Notes: a model not told the origin generated them from the sequence alone. A stretch of 64,000 nt of DNA from Alkalihalobacillus deserti (GCF_020734105.1 NZ_JAJAFR010000006.1:300422-364421), one strand, 5' to 3'; shown: positions 35,403 through 45,090, numbered from the stretch's first letter. Made by a program: numbers and translations.

Positions 35403-36577
35403 TGGCTGAAGTGAAATTGAATCCACGTCTATCTAAGCGTGTACAAACCATCAAACCATCTGGCATCAGACGGTTCTTTGATTTGGCATCTAAAATGGAA
35501 AATATCATCTCTTTAGGTGTGGGAGAACCTGATTTTGTCACACCTTGGAATGTTAGAGAAGCAAGTATATCCTCGTTAGAGAGAGGATTTACCGCTTATA
35601 CGGCAAACGCAGGTTTATTAGAGTTAAGGAAAGAAATTACAAGTTATATGAGCAAAAGATTTTCAGTTCACTATGATCCGGAAACAGAAGTGCTTGTTAC
35701 AGTTGGGGCAAGTGAAGCGATCGATATTGGTATGAGAGCTATTCTAAATGAAGGCGATGAAGTCATTATTGTGGAACCGAGCTTTGTATCGTATGTCCCA
35801 CTTGTTCAAATGGCGGGTGGTGTTGCTGTTTCGATTGGGACGAATAAGGAAGATCAATTTAAAGTATCAGCGAAACAAATCGAAGCCGCTATTACTTCGA
35901 GAACAAAAGCCATCATGCTTTGCTTTCCCAACAATCCAACCGGAGCAACGATGACTGGAGAAGAAATGCAACAAATTGCTGATTTGGCTGAACGCTATGA
36001 TTTGCTCGTTTTCTCTGATGAGATTTATGCGGAACTAAGCTATGATGAGGACCATGTCAGTTTTGCTTCGCTTCCTAATATGAAAGAAAGAACGATTTTA
36101 ATCTCTGGATTCTCAAAATCATTTGCGATGACGGGCTGGCGTTTAGGCTTTGTTTTAGCTTCACCAGACTTACTAGCTGCCATGTTAAAACTTCATCAAT
36201 ATAGTTTAATGTGTGCACCTTCAATGGCCCAATACGGAGCGCTTGAAGCTTTAAGGAGTGGAATGGACGACATTGAACGTATGAAGCAATCCTATAAACA
36301 ACGAAGAAACTATATGGTTAAATCATTTGGAGAAATTGGGTTACCATGTCATACACCTGGTGGAGCGTTTTATGCGTTTCCATCGATCGAAGAAACAGGA
36401 CTTTCATCAGAGGAGTTTGCCGAAAAACTTTTACTCGAAGAGCGGGTAGCCGTTGTTCCCGGTCATGTGTTTGGAGAAGGTGGAGAAGGACATATACGCT
36501 GTTCTTACGCGACTTCAATGGAAAATTTAGAACAATCGGTCGAGCGAATTGGACGATTTTTAAAGAAGATAAGATAA
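35402..36577 (+). CDS. alaT: Class I aminotransferase, alanine transaminase (AlaT)
   Basis: This 391-residue PLP-dependent fold-type I enzyme carries the Schiff-base lysine at about 239 in ISGFSKSFAMTGWRLGF. The pyrimidine-ring Asp is in VFSDEIYAEL and the substrate Arg lies near the C-terminus (GHIRCSYATS). In B. subtilis this gene makes alanine from pyruvate with glutamate as donor. The gene is co-transcribed with alaR. A palindromic element and a terminator follow. Confidence 0.93.
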   Translation: MAEVKLNPRLSKRVQTIKPSGIRRFFDLASKMENIISLGVGEPDFVTPWNVREASISSLERGFTAYTANAGLLELRKEITSYMSKRFSVHYDPETEVLVTVGASEAIDIGMRAILNEGDEVIIVEPSFVSYVPLVQMAGGVAVSIGTNKEDQFKVSAKQIEAAITSRTKAIMLCFPNNPTGATMTGEEMQQIADLAERYDLLVFSDEIYAELSYDEDHVSFASLPNMKERTILISGFSKSFAMTGWRLGFVLASPDLLAAMLKLHQYSLMCAPSMAQYGALEALRSGMDDIERMKQSYKQRRNYMVKSFGEIGLPCHTPGGAFYAFPSIEETGLSSEEFAEKLLLEERVAVVPGHVFGEGGEGHIRCSYATSMENLEQSVERIGRFLKKIR

Positions 36578-36717
36578 ATGAAATATCGGTATTTATCCCT
36601 GTTGCGCCATTTTTCATTATATTTGCAAGATTCGTACTCTCTCAGCGAAAAACGAATTTTATCGTTTAATGGCTTTTTATGGTAAGTGTTCGGGAAGTTA
36701 AGCTTGAAAAGACGTAA

Positions 36718-36802
36718 GCCTCCGCCGGAATTCAAAACCTTGCTGATTGGGGTTAGCTGGTTCTTGAATTCTCTTAAGCCTAACTGAGGCTCCGGTGAAG
36801 GC
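36718..36802. repeat. Nested palindromic element after alaT
   Basis: The outer arms GCCTCCGCCGG and CCGGTGAAGGC (two mismatches) enclose GAATTCAA/TTGAATTC. An extra GGTTAG/CTAAC pairing lies inside. The architecture is like the composite repeats but the sequence is unrelated. Confidence 0.55.
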
Positions 36803-36821
36803 CTAGCTTTCAAAAAAAATT

Positions 36822-36848
36822 GGCAAGAGCTTTTGCTCTTGCCTTTAT
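36822..36848. terminator. Terminator after alaT
   Basis: A perfect stem GGCAAGAGC/GCTCTTGCC has loop TTTT. A T-rich tract follows and an A8 run lies on the other side. Confidence 0.85.
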
Positions 36849-36975
36849 TCGTAGGGGGAATACGATTGTAATAACCATTATGGTCAAAAATTTAATATAT
36901 ATACATAATCATCAGAAAATAGCTAAATTTGTTTTTAAAAGAGAAAAAAGGTAAGATTTTCACAGATTATTTTAT

Positions 36976-37779
36976 ATGTTGAAAGGTGTGAGCGCAATCA
37001 GTTTAGATCGAATTCGTCAAGAAAATCCGTTGGTTCATTGCATGACCAATGTCGTTGTCACCAATTTTACTGCAAATGGCTTGCTTGCCTTAGGGGCTTC
37101 TCCTGTCATGGCTTATGCAAAAGAGGAAGTAGCAGATTTAGCAAGTATAGCCGGTGCACTGCTTCTTAATATCGGAACGCTTTCTTCAGAACAAATAGAC
37201 AATATGATTATAGCTGGACTAGCTGCTAATAAAGCTGGTGTTCCTGTTGTATTAGATCCTGTTGGCGCTGGCGCCACTCAGTTTCGAACGGATATGAGTA
37301 AGCGGTTATTGGAACAAGTAGAGATTAGTGTGCTGCGAGGCAATGCAGGTGAGATTGCTTCATTAATCGGTGTTCAGGCTTCTGTCAAAGGCGTTGACGG
37401 ATCAATAGAAGGCGATAATACGGATGTTGCTAAACAGGCAGCGAGACAGTTTAAATGCGTATGTGTAGTAACAGGTGAGGTAGACATTATCACGGATGGG
37501 ACCGTGGTACACAGCCTTCATAACGGTCATCCATGGTTAACGAAAGTGGTCGGTACTGGTTGCTTATTGGGAGCTGTGATTGGTGCTTTTGTGGCTATTG
37601 ACCGCCATGATATTATCGGAGCTTCAGCAGAGGCCGTCGCTTACTTTGGGATTGCAGGTGAGCAGGCGTTTCAACAAACAAATGAGGAAGGAATCGGATC
37701 CTTCCAGCAAGCATTTTTAAATCAACTATACACATTAACTGATCAACAAGTTGAACAGCTACGCCAGACTCAGGCGTAA
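36976..37779 (+). CDS. thiM: Hydroxyethylthiazole kinase
   Basis: ThiM phosphorylates 4-methyl-5-hydroxyethylthiazole, salvaging the thiazole half of thiamine. The protein has 267 residues. The N-terminal PLVHCMTNVVVTNFTANGLLALGASPVM is the family signature, the magnesium region LDPVGAGAT follows, and the catalytic loop VGTGCLLGAV contains Cys and the anion-hole glycines. There is no thiE or thiD beside it, and I could not find a TPP riboswitch in the 130 bases upstream. The ATG at 36976 lacks a clear ribosome site; GTG 36988 behind GAAAGG is an alternative with close spacing. Confidence 0.95.
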   Translation: MLKGVSAISLDRIRQENPLVHCMTNVVVTNFTANGLLALGASPVMAYAKEEVADLASIAGALLLNIGTLSSEQIDNMIIAGLAANKAGVPVVLDPVGAGATQFRTDMSKRLLEQVEISVLRGNAGEIASLIGVQASVKGVDGSIEGDNTDVAKQAARQFKCVCVVTGEVDIITDGTVVHSLHNGHPWLTKVVGTGCLLGAVIGAFVAIDRHDIIGASAEAVAYFGIAGEQAFQQTNEEGIGSFQQAFLNQLYTLTDQQVEQLRQTQA

Positions 37780-37800
37780 GGAACAGAAAGAGGGAATATC

Positions 37801-38940
37801 ATGAGCGAGACATTTTCGTTTGACGTTTTACCTAATTTTTTAAAAGAAGCATTAACAGAGCAAGGAATTAGTGAACCAACGGATATCCAAGCAAAAATGA
37901 TTCCAGAGGCTTTAGAAGGTCAAAGTTTAATTGCGAGATCACAAACAGGAACAGGAAAAACCCTTGCTTTCTTATTACCAGCTTTAGCTAAAATCGAAAA
38001 AGATAAAAAAGGGCTACAAGTCGTTGTTTTGGCTCCAACTCAAGAACTGGCAATGCAAGTCGTAGAAGTGGCAAAAAGCTTAACGAAACATGATCCCGTT
38101 GAAATTGGCTCTTATATTGGTGGCGCCAATATTAAACGTCAACTTGAAAAATTAAAAAAGCAAAAGCCACAGCTTGCGATTGGAACACCTGGAAGACTCC
38201 TGGAATTGATTGAGTTGAAAAAACTTAAACTTCACGAAGTCAAAATTGTAACAGTCGATGAAGCTGATCGTATGATGGCTGAGCATTCTTCTTGGGAAGC
38301 AACGATGCAAATTGCCAAACGCGCAGGCCGTGATACTCAATTTTTATTTGTATCTGCTACCATTCCAAAGGATTTTGCTAAAAAGGTGGCGGATGCAGCT
38401 CCATTTGTCGTTGAACTAGAAGCTAAGGGTGGCTTAGTGAACACTGAAAAAGTCGACCATCTTTATATTCGGGTTGATGAAAGAGACAAAATCGATGTGG
38501 CAAGGCGCTTAATCCACGCTGAAAACATTGAAAAAGGAATCGTCTTTGTTAACCAGTTAGACAAAGTCAGTGAAACAGCAGAAAAATTTTCTTATAAAGG
38601 GATTAAAACATTAGCATTATCATCTGAACAATCAAAGCATGAGCGTGAACATGCATTAAAATCGTTTCATAAAGGTGAGACCCACGTTCTGGTTGCAACT
38701 GATGTGGCGGCACGTGGTCTTGATGTAGATGATGTGACACATATTATCCAATTAGACCCACCAGCCAGTCCAGATAGCTATTTACATCGAGCTGGTCGCA
38801 CAGGAAGAATGGGCAAAAGTGGTTCAGTCATTACCCTTATTGATCGAAATAGTGAATACAAGCTTGATAAATACCGTAGAGATCTGAAAATTGAGTTAGA
38901 AGAACGGTTTTTAGCTCGTGGAAAGTTAAATAGTAAATAA
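37801..38940 (+). CDS. DEAD-box RNA helicase (YfmL-like)
   Basis: This is a 379-residue minimal DEAD-box ATPase without a C-terminal extension. It has Q-motif GISEPTDIQAKMIP, motif I ARSQTGTGKT (about residues 45-54), motif Ia APTQELAMQ, motif II VDEADRM, motif III SAT, motif V ATDVAARGLDV and motif VI HRAGRTGRMG. Length and sequence are close to YfmL, a cold-adaptation and ribosome-assembly helicase of B. subtilis; the exact paralogue is not certain. It begins 21 bases after thiM and is probably co-transcribed, although the two are functionally unrelated. Confidence 0.93.
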   Translation: MSETFSFDVLPNFLKEALTEQGISEPTDIQAKMIPEALEGQSLIARSQTGTGKTLAFLLPALAKIEKDKKGLQVVVLAPTQELAMQVVEVAKSLTKHDPVEIGSYIGGANIKRQLEKLKKQKPQLAIGTPGRLLELIELKKLKLHEVKIVTVDEADRMMAEHSSWEATMQIAKRAGRDTQFLFVSATIPKDFAKKVADAAPFVVELEAKGGLVNTEKVDHLYIRVDERDKIDVARRLIHAENIEKGIVFVNQLDKVSETAEKFSYKGIKTLALSSEQSKHEREHALKSFHKGETHVLVATDVAARGLDVDDVTHIIQLDPPASPDSYLHRAGRTGRMGKSGSVITLIDRNSEYKLDKYRRDLKIELEERFLARGKLNSK

Positions 38941-38944
38941 TGTT

Positions 38945-38986
38945 AAAAGCCGCTAGGATCTCAACTGATTCTTAGCGGTTTTTTTA
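38945..38986 (+). terminator. Terminator after the helicase gene
   Basis: The arms AAGCCGCTAGGATC and GATTCTTAGCGGTT (G-T pairs allowed) are followed by T7. Confidence 0.8.
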
Positions 38987-39137
38987 AGACTTAAAGCGCG
39001 CTTTCTTAATTGATACTAGCCTAGTTTCAAGTCATATCAAAGAGAAATTGAATGCTCATTTAATTTATGAGTTTAGATTTTATTGGTTTTATAATGCAGG
39101 AATTGAGGTATAAATACAAGAAAGGTGATAGACCCTT

Positions 39138-39166
39138 TTGCGTAAATCAAATAAATGTGGTAAAAT
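39138..39166 (+). promoter_or_regulatory. SigmaA promoter of yugI
   Basis: -35 TTGCGT (39138-39143) and -10 TAAAAT (39161-39166) have a 17-base spacer and lie about 36 bases before the start. Confidence 0.65.
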
Positions 39167-39201
39167 TAAAAGGTTAAAAATTATTTAGGAGATGTATGTA
39201 T

Positions 39202-39633
39202 ATGTCAAATTATGAAGTAGGCAGTATCGTAGAAGGAAAAGTTACTGGTATCAAGCCTTTTGGTGCATTTGTAGCACTTGACGAAAAAAAACAAGGATTA
39301 GTTCATATTTCAGAAGTAGCACACGGGTTCGTTAAGGATATCAATGATGTTCTTAAAGTTGGAGACGAAGTGAAAGTGAAAATTATGAATGTAGAAGAGG
39401 AGTCAGGTAAAATCTCACTTTCTATCCGTGCAACACAAGAAGCTCCGGAGCGCCCAGCACGTCCGGCTAGCAAGCCACGTCCTGTTGGCGGCGGCGGTGG
39501 TGGCGGACGTAAGCCACAACCACAAAAGCAACAACAACAACAAGGATTCAACACGTTAGAGGATAAGCTTAAAGAATGGTTAAAGCAATCTAACGAAATC
39601 CAAGCAGACCTAAACAAACGCGCTAAGAAGTAA
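39202..39633 (+). CDS. yugI: S1-domain RNA-binding protein (YugI, general stress protein 13)
   Basis: This 143-residue protein has one S1 OB-fold (about residues 3-72; VGSIVEGKVTGIKPFGAFVAL through GKISLSIRAT). A low-complexity linker rich in Pro, Arg, Gly and Gln follows, then a C-terminal helix with GFNTLEDKLKEWLKQSN. It matches YugI/GSP13, which associates with ribosomes. ATG 39202 is preferred by the family N-terminus; ATG 39196 is in frame and also behind AGGAG. The linker contains a GGC/GGT run (GGGGGGGRK), which may be prone to slippage. Confidence 0.93.
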   Translation: MSNYEVGSIVEGKVTGIKPFGAFVALDEKKQGLVHISEVAHGFVKDINDVLKVGDEVKVKIMNVEEESGKISLSIRATQEAPERPARPASKPRPVGGGGGGGRKPQPQKQQQQQGFNTLEDKLKEWLKQSNEIQADLNKRAKK

Positions 39634-39635
39634 TG

Positions 39636-39666
39636 AAAAAAGCACCCGTAACTGGGTGCTCTTTTT
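39636..39666 (+). terminator. Terminator after yugI
   Basis: The stem AGCACCC/GGGTGCT has loop GTAACT and is followed by CTTTTTG. Confidence 0.85.
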
Positions 39667-39943
39667 GTCGAAAAATAAGTTGGGAATTCAAGTGAATACA
39701 GAGGTTCCAATGAAGGTTGAAAGCCAAAGCCTAGAATTGTAAGTAGCTTCGTTTATGTGGAATAAAGTTCATTACACCATATTTGTGAGAGTAGCATGGC
39801 CATTAGCAATAAAAAGCCTTGAGATACTGTAAAGAAACTGAATAAAGACCGGGTTTCTCTTAGAGGTCATGAGGTGTTAAAGAAGCCGATCGCAGACCAC
39901 ATTCCCTTTTATTACAGGTATTAAGGTCAGCTAGAAACGAAAG
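39667..39943. other. Intergenic region without recognised gene
   Basis: Frames are short and broken. Nothing recognised. Confidence 0.5.
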
Positions 39944-39975
39944 GATGGTCTAACTCACTCTGGAGTTAGACCATC
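39944..39975 (-). terminator. Hairpin after yuzA
   Basis: A perfect 13-base stem GATGGTCTAACTC/GAGTTAGACCATC has a six-base loop. The T-run on the minus strand is weak. Confidence 0.65.
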
Positions 39976-39985
39976 AGCCATCATG

Positions 39986-40213
39986 TTAACGTTGTGTTTC
40001 AGGAACACGTTCAAGCTCTTCATCGGGCTTAAATAGGATGGAAATACAATATAGACCTGCTAAACCAACTAGGGCATAGATAACACGTGAGAAAGCTGCT
40101 GCTTGACCACCGAAAATGGCTGCAACAAGGTCAAAACGGAAGAAGCCGATAAGTCCCCAGTTAATTGCACCAATAATCGCTAGAACTAATGCTGTACGTT
40201 GAATACCGCTCAC
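39986..40213 (-). CDS. yuzA: YuzA-family (DUF378) membrane protein
   Basis: This 75-residue protein has two helices. It has the DUF378 pattern: ALVLAIIGAINWGLIGFF followed by FDLVAAIFGG and the second helix VIYALVGLAGLYCISIL. GTG 40213 is chosen because GGAGGTGA lies five bases before it, whereas ATG 40243 would place that site inside the gene. yuzA lies next to yugI in B. subtilis, as here. Function is unknown. Confidence 0.9.
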   Translation of the reverse strand: MSGIQRTALVLAIIGAINWGLIGFFRFDLVAAIFGGQAAAFSRVIYALVGLAGLYCISILFKPDEELERVPETQR

Positions 40214-40441
40214 ATTATTCACCTCCAGTTTAGGTTTAGTCATTTTAAAAATGACAGAGACATTTCACGAAAAACCCTCTTAAGAAATTCGTGCTTCTGT
40301 CAATACACAACTTTTTTTGTTGCGTCTCACTCTTTATCATGGGTTTAAATGTTTAAAGTATACATAAGACTCAAGTGGAAATCGTTTACAATTGCAGGTG
40401 GAATGGTAATAATAAAGAGGAAGAAATAAGGAGGAATTGCG

Positions 40442-41605
40442 ATGGAACCATTTGCTTTTCAAAATCCAACTAAATTAGTCTTTGGTAAAGGACAAAATGA
40501 GGCACTTGTAAATGAGGTAAGAAATTACGGCAGCAACGTCCTTCTTGTTTATGGTGGTGGTAGTATTAAGAAAAATGGCCTATATGATTTCGTTGTAAAT
40601 CAATTATCTAAGGCCAGTGTTAACGTGACAGAACTATCTGGAGTCGAACCGAATCCACGTTTAACAACTGTACATAAAGGAATTGCCCTTTGTCATCAAC
40701 ATAATATAGATCTTGTTTTAGCTGTTGGGGGAGGAAGTGTAATTGATGCTTCAAAAGCGATTGTCATCGGAGCAAAATATGATGGGGATATTTGGGATGT
40801 TATTACGAAAAAAGTTGAACCCACTGAAGCTCTTCCGTTGGGAACGATTTTAACGTTAGCAGCAACCGGTTCTGAAATGAATTCTGGCTCTGTCATCACT
40901 AATTGGGAAATGAATGAAAAGTTAGGATGGAGCCATCCATTGGCTTTCCCTAAATTCTCGATTCTTGATCCGAAAAATACGCTATCCGTTCCAAAAGATC
41001 AAACAGTATATGGCATGGTCGATATGATGAGTCACGTCATTGAAGCTTACTTCCATAAAGCTGATCATACACCGTTGCAAGATCGTATAATGGAATCAAT
41101 CTTACTAACGGTTATCGAAACGGCTCCGAAGCTGCTTGAAGACTTAGAAAATGAAGAGCTACGGGAGACGATTCTTTACTGTGGAACGATGGCACTAAAC
41201 GGTATCACACAAATGGGCTTACGCGGTGATTGGGCTACGCACAATATTGAACATGCGGTTTCAGCTTTGTACGACATTCCCCATGCAGGTGGGTTAGCTA
41301 TTTTATTCCCTCACTGGCTTCGTCATACTATACATGAGCGCATGAGCCGTCATATGCAACTAGCAACAAGAGTTCTTGGAATAGATCCTTTTGGTAAATC
41401 AGAGGAAGAGGTTGCTCGTGAAGGAATTAAAAAGCTTTCTGCATTTTGGACTTCACTTGGTGCACCTAATCGTTTAGCTGATTATGATATTGATAGCAGC
41501 CAATTGAAACGAATGGCTGGACTTGCTTCTAATCGAGGTGAGTTTGGCAACTTTAAAGCGTTATCGAAAGAAGATGTAATAGAAATATTAACTGCTGCTC
41601 TTTAA
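40442..41605 (+). CDS. yugJ: Iron-containing alcohol dehydrogenase (YugJ, butanol dehydrogenase type)
   Basis: This 387-residue group III NAD(P)-dependent alcohol dehydrogenase has the nucleotide site [11 protein letters not shown] and [14 protein letters not shown] (about residues 37-105). The iron ligands are in the [12 protein letters not shown] segment (Asp and His), with the further His in THNIEHAVS and [13 protein letters not shown]. It matches YugJ/BdhA, which reduce medium-chain aldehydes or butanal. The ribosome site AAGGAGGAATTGCG is strong. Followed after 160 bases by pgi, as in B. subtilis (yugJ near yugK and pgi). Confidence 0.92.
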   Translation: MEPFAFQNPTKLVFGKGQNEALVNEVRNYGSNVLLVYGGGSIKKNGLYDFVVNQLSKASVNVTELSGVEPNPRLTTVHKGIALCHQHNIDLVLAVGGGSVIDASKAIVIGAKYDGDIWDVITKKVEPTEALPLGTILTLAATGSEMNSGSVITNWEMNEKLGWSHPLAFPKFSILDPKNTLSVPKDQTVYGMVDMMSHVIEAYFHKADHTPLQDRIMESILLTVIETAPKLLEDLENEELRETILYCGTMALNGITQMGLRGDWATHNIEHAVSALYDIPHAGGLAILFPHWLRHTIHERMSRHMQLATRVLGIDPFGKSEEEVAREGIKKLSAFWTSLGAPNRLADYDIDSSQLKRMAGLASNRGEFGNFKALSKEDVIEILTAAL

Positions 41606-41767
41606 AGTTGGAGAGAGGACCAAACAGTTGGTTATTCATTATGTTTTTAAAATGTGAAGGGGTACACCACTAAACTTCACTTATAAATTAGATGCAAGCT
41701 TGATTCTTTCTCTTTCATTCGATAAAGTGAAGAAGAAAAATCATAATTTAGTATGGAGGATGAAATC

Positions 41768-43117
41768 ATGGAAAAAATTCGCTTTGACTACACAAAAGCC
41801 TTAACATTTTTCAATCAACATGAAATAGATTATATGCAAGGAGCAGTTACTGCTGCACATGAAGCATTACATAATGGAACCGGGGCAGGAAGCGATTTCT
41901 TAGGGTGGATCGATCTTCCGAAAAACTATGACCGCGAAGAATTTGCAAGAATTCAAGCGGCGGCTAAAAAAATTCAAAGTGATTCAGATGTGTTGCTCGT
42001 CATCGGGATTGGAGGATCTTACTTAGGGGCGCGTGCAGCCATTGAAGCCTTAAATCACACGTTTTACAATAATCTTTCTAAAGAGGCACGTAAAACGCCT
42101 CAAGTGTTCTTTGTAGGTCAAAACATTAGCTCAACTTATTTAAAAGATCTATTAAGTTTAATCGAGGGAAAAGATGTGTCTGTTAATGTGATTTCTAAAT
42201 CAGGAACGACAACAGAACCAGCGATTGCATTCCGTGTTTTCCGTGATTATTTAGAGAAAAAATACGGACAAGAAGAAGCAAGAAAACGTATCTACGCAAC
42301 AACGGATCGCGCAAAAGGAGCGTTGAAAACATTAGCAACGGAAGAAGGGTACGAGACCTTTGTAGTTCCAGATGATGTGGGTGGACGGTTCTCAGTTTTA
42401 ACAGCGGTTGGTCTACTGCCAATTGCCGTGAGTGGTCTTGATATTGAAGAAATGATGAAAGGGGCAGAAGCAGCTAGTGAAGATTTTGCTAATCCTAATC
42501 TTGCAGAGAACGAATCTTACCAATATGCTGTTGTTCGTAATGCCCTTTACAATAAAGGCAAAACAATTGAGCTAATGGTGAATTACGAACCATCGCTTCA
42601 TTTCGTATCTGAGTGGTGGAAACAATTATTTGGCGAAAGTGAAGGAAAAGATGGCAAGGGGATTTTCCCGGCATCTGTTGATTTCTCAACAGATCTTCAC
42701 TCAATGGGACAATACGTACAAGATGGTCGTCGTAATTTACTGGAGACGATTATCCATGTAGAAAAGGTCCGTGAACACGTAACGATTGAAGAAGCAGCAA
42801 GTGACTTGGATGGTCTGAACTACCTTGCGGGTGAAACAATGGATTTCGTTAACAAGAAAGCATTCCAAGGAACGATGCTTGCTCATACCGATGGTGGCGT
42901 ACCAAACTTAATTGTGAATGTACCTGAAATAAATGAATATTATTTTGGTTATTTAGTCTACTTCTTTGAAAAAGCCGTTGGGATTAGCGGATACCTACTT
43001 GGCGTCAATCCATTTGACCAAGAAGGAGTAGAAGCATATAAAAAGAATATGTTCGCTCTACTTGGTAAGCCAGGTTTTGAAAAAGAAAAAGCAGAGTTAG
43101 AAGCTCGCTTAAAATAA
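41768..43117 (+). CDS. pgi: Glucose-6-phosphate isomerase
   Basis: Pgi interconverts glucose-6-phosphate and fructose-6-phosphate in glycolysis and gluconeogenesis. The protein has 449 residues, the short Gram-positive type. The sugar phosphate loop [11 protein letters not shown], the signature [19 protein letters not shown], the catalytic Glu in [11 protein letters not shown] and the final lysine region are visible. ATG 41768 follows TATGGAGGATGAAATC; an ATG at 41753 lies in that site. A terminator follows. Confidence 0.97.
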   Translation: MEKIRFDYTKALTFFNQHEIDYMQGAVTAAHEALHNGTGAGSDFLGWIDLPKNYDREEFARIQAAAKKIQSDSDVLLVIGIGGSYLGARAAIEALNHTFYNNLSKEARKTPQVFFVGQNISSTYLKDLLSLIEGKDVSVNVISKSGTTTEPAIAFRVFRDYLEKKYGQEEARKRIYATTDRAKGALKTLATEEGYETFVVPDDVGGRFSVLTAVGLLPIAVSGLDIEEMMKGAEAASEDFANPNLAENESYQYAVVRNALYNKGKTIELMVNYEPSLHFVSEWWKQLFGESEGKDGKGIFPASVDFSTDLHSMGQYVQDGRRNLLETIIHVEKVREHVTIEEAASDLDGLNYLAGETMDFVNKKAFQGTMLAHTDGGVPNLIVNVPEINEYYFGYLVYFFEKAVGISGYLLGVNPFDQEGVEAYKKNMFALLGKPGFEKEKAELEARLK

Positions 43118-43124
43118 TCACGTT

Positions 43125-43159
43125 AAAGACTGTTGAAAAAGTTTTCAACAGTCTTTTTT
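43125..43159 (+). terminator. Terminator after pgi
   Basis: The stem AAGACTGTTGAAAA/TTTTCAACAGTCTT is followed by T-rich sequence. Confidence 0.85.
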
Positions 43160-43254
43160 CTTTGATATACAAAGCCTTTACCTATACATAAAAAAATACA
43201 AGGGAGACAAACTAGTAGCAATAATGATGAGAAGACAGTGAAAGGATGAGGGCG

Positions 43255-43677
43255 ATGATTATTCTTCAATCAGCAGTTGAAGGTAAACCATTTAAATTAA
43301 AGGAATTAGAAGATAAACTTAAGCCTCTTGGATATTCGATCGGGGGAGGCTGGGAGTACGATCATGGTTGCTTTGATTATAAAATTGATGAGGAAAACGG
43401 ATATACATTCCTACGTCTTCCTTTCCGAGCAGTGGATGGGGAGCTAGACCAAAGAGGAGTTACCGTTCAAATTGGCACTCCTTTTATTATTAATCATAAA
43501 TATCAAGAGGGATTAGATGGTAATCCTGATGTTTTTAACGGACTAGTGGGGATGAATTTAAATAGCTCATTTAATCAGTTCCAAGAACCTGTTGACAAAG
43601 ACGGTGAAATTGACCCTAAATACATGCCAACAGCGCAAAGCCTGATCCAAGAACTTGAGCTTACTTTGCTTGACTAA
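43255..43677 (+). CDS. yugN: YugN-like family protein
   Basis: This 140-residue soluble protein is recognisable as the YugN-like family by GYSIGGGWEYDHGCFDYKID (about residues 29-48) and PFRAVDGELDQRG. The family has a known compact alpha/beta fold but no assigned function. ATG 43255 follows AAAGGATGAGGGCG. Its last 17 bases overlap the end of the convergent yugO. yugN also neighbours yugO in B. subtilis. Confidence 0.88.
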   Translation: MIILQSAVEGKPFKLKELEDKLKPLGYSIGGGWEYDHGCFDYKIDEENGYTFLRLPFRAVDGELDQRGVTVQIGTPFIINHKYQEGLDGNPDVFNGLVGMNLNSSFNQFQEPVDKDGEIDPKYMPTAQSLIQELELTLLD

Positions 43678-44668
43678 CAATGACAATTAATTGATCATCA
43701 ACTTCTAGTTTAAGGGAAGCGGGTGGATGAATGAAAATTTGCTCGCCCCTTTTTATACCTAAAGGCAAATCACCATTTTTGTAAGCGTTGGGCCAAACAT
43801 GAACGAATGATTCTCCTAGCAAAGAAGAGTCTAAAGGTTTGATGGAAATTAAGCTCATCCTCTCAAATTCAAACAATTCTCTGATAACTCCACTTGTTTT
43901 AGGATGAAGGAGGGTAGAAGTCAAAAGATCTCCAGTTAGCAAGGTAGAAATAATACATGTGTCAGCTCCTGCTCGTTTAGCGTTTTCAACTTGATTTCTT
44001 GTCAACAGTTCAACAATCGTATAGACTGAAGGATTTTGTCCTTTTATCGCAAGAGTGGTTAGGACCGAGCGAGCATCTGCAGAAAATTCGTTTGCCTGAT
44101 TATTAGCTGTAATCAGAACGACTGAAGCGAGACCAATATTTGCTTGCTTTAAGACGGCATCTTCACTACTGTTTCCCTTCACAAAATGGATTTTCCTATA
44201 ATCATTAGGAAGTTCAGCTAATGTATCATCAATTAAAACAATTTTAAGATGAGGGTTTTCGCTTTGGATCGTTGTAATCGTATGACGACTTCGCTCATTC
44301 CAACCAATGATAATAACATGACCTTCTCCCACGAAAGAAATCCCGCCTTCTTTTGTAGATTGATTTATCTGAACAGCCGCACCAGCGAACGAAGTCACAA
44401 GTAAAGTCATAAACCCAACCCCAACAAAAATAAGGAGGATGGCAAGTACTCTTGTAATAGTTGACTCTGGTACAAAATCACCGTAACCAACGGTCGATAC
44501 AGTGATAAAAGCCCACCAAATTCCATCAAACCATGTCGGGAATTTATTCGGTTCAAGAATATGAACGAGTGCTCCAACACTAACCCCAGACCCAACAACA
44601 GCAAAAGCTAGTTTAACGACAAGTGGAATATGAGCTAAAAACGTTCGTATCAGTATCCACTGAGACAT
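43661..44668 (-). CDS. yugO: Potassium channel with RCK domain (YugO)
   Basis: This 335-residue ion channel has a first membrane helix (about 17-38), a pore helix and selectivity filter TVSTVGYGDF (about 56-65), a second helix (about 73-97), then a cytosolic RCK/TrkA-N domain (VIIIGWNERSRHT start, DDTLAELP) and a TrkA-C-like tail. In B. subtilis YugO releases potassium and supports electrical signalling in biofilms. The dinucleotide site reads GWNERSR, not the classic GxGxxG. The GAGGTGTT ribosome site suits ATG 44668; ATG 44671 is also possible. Confidence 0.94.
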   Translation of the reverse strand: MSQWILIRTFLAHIPLVVKLAFAVVGSGVSVGALVHILEPNKFPTWFDGIWWAFITVSTVGYGDFVPESTITRVLAILLIFVGVGFMTLLVTSFAGAAVQINQSTKEGGISFVGEGHVIIIGWNERSRHTITTIQSENPHLKIVLIDDTLAELPNDYRKIHFVKGNSSEDAVLKQANIGLASVVLITANNQANEFSADARSVLTTLAIKGQNPSVYTIVELLTRNQVENAKRAGADTCIISTLLTGDLLTSTLLHPKTSGVIRELFEFERMSLISIKPLDSSLLGESFVHVWPNAYKNGDLPLGIKRGEQIFIHPPASLKLEVDDQLIVIVSQAK

Positions 44669-44784
44669 CATAACACCTCAATTTTGTGCAAGTGAATACA
44701 AACAGTATAGCCAAATTCTTGCTCCAACAATCGTTTCTTTGATATGATGTAGATGATTAAATGGAAGTTTTAGGGGAATGGTGT

Positions 44785-44940
44785 ATGTCTACAATTATTT
44801 TTGCCTTTGCTATTTTTTGTGGATGGATTGTATTTGATGTAGTAAAACAAAAGAAAATTACGTTGGAGATCGTTTTAAGCTCGGCCGTCGTAGCTGTTAT
44901 TGCTGGCGCGTTTTGGTGGTTATTAGAATGGATTTTTTGA
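44785..44940 (+). CDS. Two-helix small membrane protein
   Basis: This 51-residue protein has two hydrophobic segments (about residues 3-18 and 31-49) joined by a short basic loop with VKQKKITLE. It starts at an ATG preceded by AGGGGAATG and stops 17 bases before the tRNA promoter. Divergent from yugO. The family is not recognised with certainty, but the hydrophobic periodicity and clean start make it a probable gene. Confidence 0.7.
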   Translation: MSTIIFAFAIFCGWIVFDVVKQKKITLEIVLSSAVVAVIAGAFWWLLEWIF

Positions 44941-44957
44941 ATTGATGAATAATAGTC

Positions 44958-44986
44958 TTGTCACGACAGCTCGAAAGACATATAAT
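44958..44986 (+). promoter_or_regulatory. Promoter of tRNA-Ala
   Basis: TTGTCA (44958-44963) and TATAAT (44981-44986) have an exact 17-base spacer, 19 bases upstream of the tRNA. Confidence 0.8.
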
Positions 44987-45004
44987 AGATATAGATTAAT
45001 TTAC

Positions 45005-45077
45005 GGGGCATTAGCTCAGCTGGGAGAGCGCTTGGCTGGCAGCCAAGAGGTCAGCGGTTCGATCCCGCTATGCTCCA
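45005..45077 (+). tRNA. tRNA-Ala (anticodon GGC)
   Basis: All arms fold: acceptor GGGGCAT/ATGCTCC, D arm GCTC/GAGC, anticodon arm CTTGG/CCAAG with loop CTGGCAG (anticodon GGC), and T arm AGCGG/CCGCT with loop TTCGATC. The length is 73 and the 3' CCA is not encoded. Three broken copies lie downstream at 45758, 49353 and 49695. Confidence 0.96.
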
Positions 45078-45090
45078 TTCATGTAAAAAA

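Noticed and set aside
36849..36975. TPP riboswitch before thiM
   Set aside because: The conserved CTGAGA and related blocks are not present.
39303..39710. Minus-strand cysteine- and proline-rich frame
   Set aside because: Antisense shadow of the yugI glycine/glutamine linker.
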